Shown one piece after another: positions 61,660-64,000 of a stretch of 64,000 nucleotides of DNA. The stretch covers positions 1,337,599 to 1,401,598 of the forward strand of contig JAUIFF010000001.1 of the NCBI GenBank assembly GCA_030429545.1, given 5' to 3'. Within the stretch, counting starts at the first letter, position 1, and each line of letters starts with the position of its first letter. The notes below the pieces were generated by a model. That model ran no database searches. It was not told where the DNA came from and saw nothing but the letters and a program-made list of their open reading frames with translations. The translations under genes and the position numbers were made by a program. Source of the stretch: Polyangia bacterium. Lineage in GTDB: Bacteria; Myxococcota_A; Polyangia; Nannocystales; Nannocystaceae.

Positions 61660-62448
61660 TTAGGGGCCGCCGTAGGCGTCGCTAAACTCGGCGATCGTCG
61701 ACATCAATCCCTTGGGCACCGGCTGGCCATCGCGTGACAACTCGCGTAACCGGCGTTCGTAGTCGCCAAGACCTGTGCCAGGGATTCGTGTGATCTGGTT
61801 GAGCGCCGAGCGTAGGCTCTTGATCACGTCGTCCGACATCAACCAACCGTGGACGGCGTGGAGCCGGAACACGCGGTCGAGCCAGATGCCCGAGGATGAT
61901 TTGGTTGCCAATGCAATCAAACAGTTCACACAGCTGCGGGCAGTTGGGTGGTCTTCGGGAACTTTCGCCCCCATCAGCTGGTTGGTGAGTGCCAGGGCGT
62001 AGCGCTCCGCCTCTTTGATCTTGCCGACCTTGAGGCTTTTTTCGACCAACTGGCTAATCAGCTGGGGAAACGCAGTTTCTTCGTTGGGCCCCATGGTCTT
62101 GCGCAAGCTGTCCATCGGGTCATCAACAGGCGTCAGGCTGGCGTCGCTGATGATCGAGATAACCTCGCGACCGACGCGGAGCGTGTCTTTGTGGTGGACT
62201 TGGACCTTGGTCCGCTTGGTCAGGCGCTCGCCGTTGAGAAAGGTGCCGTTGCTGCTGTCGAGATCTTCGACGTGCAAACCGGCCTCGGAGACGTGTAACC
62301 GGGCGTGATACCGGGAGATCAGGTCGTCGTCACAGACGAGCCAGCAGTCGCTCATTCTGCCCACTAGGTGCGTTCCAAGCGGTAGGGGCAGCGTCCGTCC
62401 GCCGAATTTGATTTTGAACTGCGGCACTGCGGAAGAACAATACCGCAA
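61660..62448 (-). CDS. FHA-domain protein with helical C-terminus
   Basis: The 262-aa product has an N-terminal FHA domain (about residues 18-95), with GTHLVGRMSDCWLVCDDDLI, ISRYHARL and LDSSNGTFLNGERL. It contains the Gly-Arg, Ser-x2-His and Asn-Gly residues that read phosphothreonine. The C-terminal 150 residues are helical (LISQLVEKSLKVGKIKEAER) and resemble tetratricopeptide-like repeats. A natural partner is a Ser/Thr kinase, and one is encoded 3 kb away, but a direct link is not shown. Translation likely starts at ATG 62448. Confidence 0.85.
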   Translation of the reverse strand: MRYCSSAVPQFKIKFGGRTLPLPLGTHLVGRMSDCWLVCDDDLISRYHARLHVSEAGLHVEDLDSSNGTFLNGERLTKRTKVQVHHKDTLRVGREVISIISDASLTPVDDPMDSLRKTMGPNEETAFPQLISQLVEKSLKVGKIKEAERYALALTNQLMGAKVPEDHPTARSCVNCLIALATKSSSGIWLDRVFRLHAVHGWLMSDDVIKSLRSALNQITRIPGTGLGDYERRLRELSRDGQPVPKGLMSTIAEFSDAYGGP

Positions 62449-62671
62449 GACTGCGGTCCGGCACAGTCTTAGGCGACACCCAAGCCCGCGAGTTGGGCCC
62501 TATCTACCCCTGGATTTCTCACCACAAACAAACTTACGCGCGTTGAAAGTTGTGACTTGAGCTCGCGAGGCGCGTGCGCGTTTTCGTGAGGACTTCACAC
62601 ATGTCCGTTTGGGTCGGCAACACGCGACTGCGCGTACCAACCCAGGATCGGTTGTGGCGATGTCGACGACC

Positions 62672-64000
62672 TCAGCGAACTTCGAATGTGTCGTCGGGCA
62701 GCACCTGCCCGTCTTGAATCAGCACCCGCAAAACCTGCCCGCGCGTGCCCTGGGTACTCCCACGACCGCTCGAATCGACCACGTACACAACCCGCGCCTC
62801 GGGGGCATTGATGACCCTGACCGGGCTTGTCAGCGGCACGTTGAGCAGCTGCACTGGGAAGTTGTAGGGCGAGTACCCTGCCTGGGTTGTGAACCGCTGA
62901 CTGTAGTTTCGCGGGATGCGTGAGCGTTTGAACTCGGTAAACGACGCGGGCCAAAACACGTTGTCTCGCCCGGGGATCTCTGCGGTGAGGCCTTCGAGGG
63001 AGGTCAGATCGAGCACGAGCGACATCATCGGGTTGCTAAACCGCAGTGCTGTTACTGGCGTGTCCTCGTAGGACATGTAGTGGAACAGTGACTTGCCGTT
63101 TTCGGAAGCGCTGCCGCCATCGGGAAGCCGTGGCAGGGTCACGACACAGGGATTGGGATCGCTACCCGACGGGATTTCATCGTTGGGGCAATCAGGGATC
63201 GGCCACAGCGAGTTTTCGTTGTCGGCGAATGTCTCCTCGAGCCGAATCCGGCTGGTGAGCAACTCCGACATCGTGGCGTCCTCGTAGCACATGCCGTTTT
63301 CGTCGGCTTTGACCCGCTCGTCGATAAATGCGTATTGCCCGGGACCGCTCAGGGTGAAGCTGTTGCGGGTGTGCACCTGGTAGGTCATCAACTCGCTGTA
63401 GCAGTAAGGACCGGGAAGATGGCGAAGTGCGCAGTCTTCGGTCTCCTCGTCACACTTGCGGCGACACAGCCCATCGATGCAGTACGGGAACGCGATCTCT
63501 TCGCCCTCGGGGCCCTCTTCGACAATTCCCTCGCAGTCGATGTGCTCGACACAACCGGTCTCGGGTTGAACCTCGGCGCACAACATCCTGCCCTCGTCTT
63601 CGATTGGGATCGAGACCATCGAGCCATCCTCGCCCTCGACCTCGGTCCACTCGGCGATGAAAGACGTTTTGGGGATGTCCATCACTTGTAAGTGCAAGCG
63701 ATCCTGAAACGCCTTGGTGATCAAGAACTCGCGAATCGGGGTGCCGCACGGATCGCTGATAAACTCGTCGCAGGCATCGAGGAGCTTGGCGTAGTCGGCG
63801 TCGTAGCGGCTTTGCGAGACACAGATGCCGGTTGTCGAGCCCCCGTCTGGGTCGAGCAGGCAGACCTGCCCTGCCCCACAATCGCCATCGTCACCGCAGC
63901 CGTAGACAAACACCTTGTCACCCGGGAGCACGCCGTCGTCGCAGAAGTTTGCGCGACTGTCGATGATCATCGAGTCGCCATCTTCCTGCGGAGCACAGTA
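62672..64000 (-). CDS. Cys-rich secreted protein (5' end off right edge)
   Basis: The reading frame remains open to base 64000, so the N-terminus is outside the window and at least 442 residues are visible. An internal ATG at 63970 is not the start because upstream codons continue in frame (YCAPQEDGDS). Clusters of cysteines appear near VYGCGDDGDCGAGQVC, CVEHIDCEGI and CIDGLCRRKCDEETEDC. The C-terminal half is beta-rich without cysteines. The composition is like Nannocystis-type extracellular proteins. The function is unknown. Confidence 0.75.
   Translation of the reverse strand, partial: YCAPQEDGDSMIIDSRANFCDDGVLPGDKVFVYGCGDDGDCGAGQVCLLDPDGGSTTGICVSQSRYDADYAKLLDACDEFISDPCGTPIREFLITKAFQDRLHLQVMDIPKTSFIAEWTEVEGEDGSMVSIPIEDEGRMLCAEVQPETGCVEHIDCEGIVEEGPEGEEIAFPYCIDGLCRRKCDEETEDCALRHLPGPYCYSELMTYQVHTRNSFTLSGPGQYAFIDERVKADENGMCYEDATMSELLTSRIRLEETFADNENSLWPIPDCPNDEIPSGSDPNPCVVTLPRLPDGGSASENGKSLFHYMSYEDTPVTALRFSNPMMSLVLDLTSLEGLTAEIPGRDNVFWPASFTEFKRSRIPRNYSQRFTTQAGYSPYNFPVQLLNVPLTSPVRVINAPEARVVYVVDSSGRGSTQGTRGQVLRVLIQDGQVLPDDTFEVR

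Overview
The window is GC-rich, densely coding and most likely from a myxobacterium (phylum Myxococcota), probably the Nannocystales side. A SpoIID-type protein at 14.2-15.9 kb ends in a Cys-rich, helix, Arg-cluster tail of the MYXO-CTERM kind. Several secreted proteins carry long Thr/Ser/Gly linkers. There is an AgmX/PglI-type protein, a giant Ser/Thr kinase-ATPase, and many lipoproteins. The lineage is an inference from gene content; no rRNA or tRNA was found.

Region 1 (1-13.7 kb, all minus strand) is one long operon for an extracellular contractile injection system (eCIS, Afp/PVC-like). In transcription order it holds a DUF4255/Pvc16-type cap protein, two sheaths, a tube protein, a possible assembly chaperone, a 59-aa GpE/DUF6760-like protein, a second tube protein, a 520-aa disordered protein, a LysM tube-initiator, a gpD hub, a gpV spike, a PAAR tip, a gp25 wedge and two baseplate J-like proteins. 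The last is cut by the left edge. The AAA ATPase, tape measure, fibre and effectors are not in view and may lie further left.

Region 2 (13.8-33.2 kb) is a mosaic of short units: a small coiled-coil protein, the SpoIID/MYXO-CTERM protein, a Rossmann methyltransferase-like protein, an AidB-like acyl-CoA dehydrogenase, a TonB/AgmX-type protein, a neutral ceramidase, an outer-membrane barrel, a zinc-ribbon lipoprotein, a Rieske oxygenase, a methyltransferase-cupin pair, a PG-binding-like protein, a FecR-like lipoprotein, a GabD-MelB pair and a Cys-rich lipoprotein.

Region 3 (33.2-54.7 kb) is mainly metabolic: acetyl-CoA synthetase, a sphingosine-phosphate-lyase-like enzyme, two class V aminotransferases, a PHA-granule-type protein, a PaaZ/BoxD-type aldehyde dehydrogenase, AlkB, a GHKL ATPase, a FadL-like porin, a permuted aconitase-family fusion, CysD/CysN (CysN with a decayed APS-kinase tail), and PlsX with a HAD phosphatase. 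Region 4 (54.8-64 kb) has a kinase-AAA-TPR giant, an OmpA hybrid followed by duplicated remnants of its own 3' end, an FHA protein and a Cys-rich secreted protein cut by the right edge.

The most unusual signal is not a gene. A palindromic 10-mer, TGYANNTRCA, occurs 57 times by hand count, against about two or three expected. It is common on both strands and inside genes, sits in one codon phase at 41 of 48 coding sites, and is sparse in the eCIS cluster.
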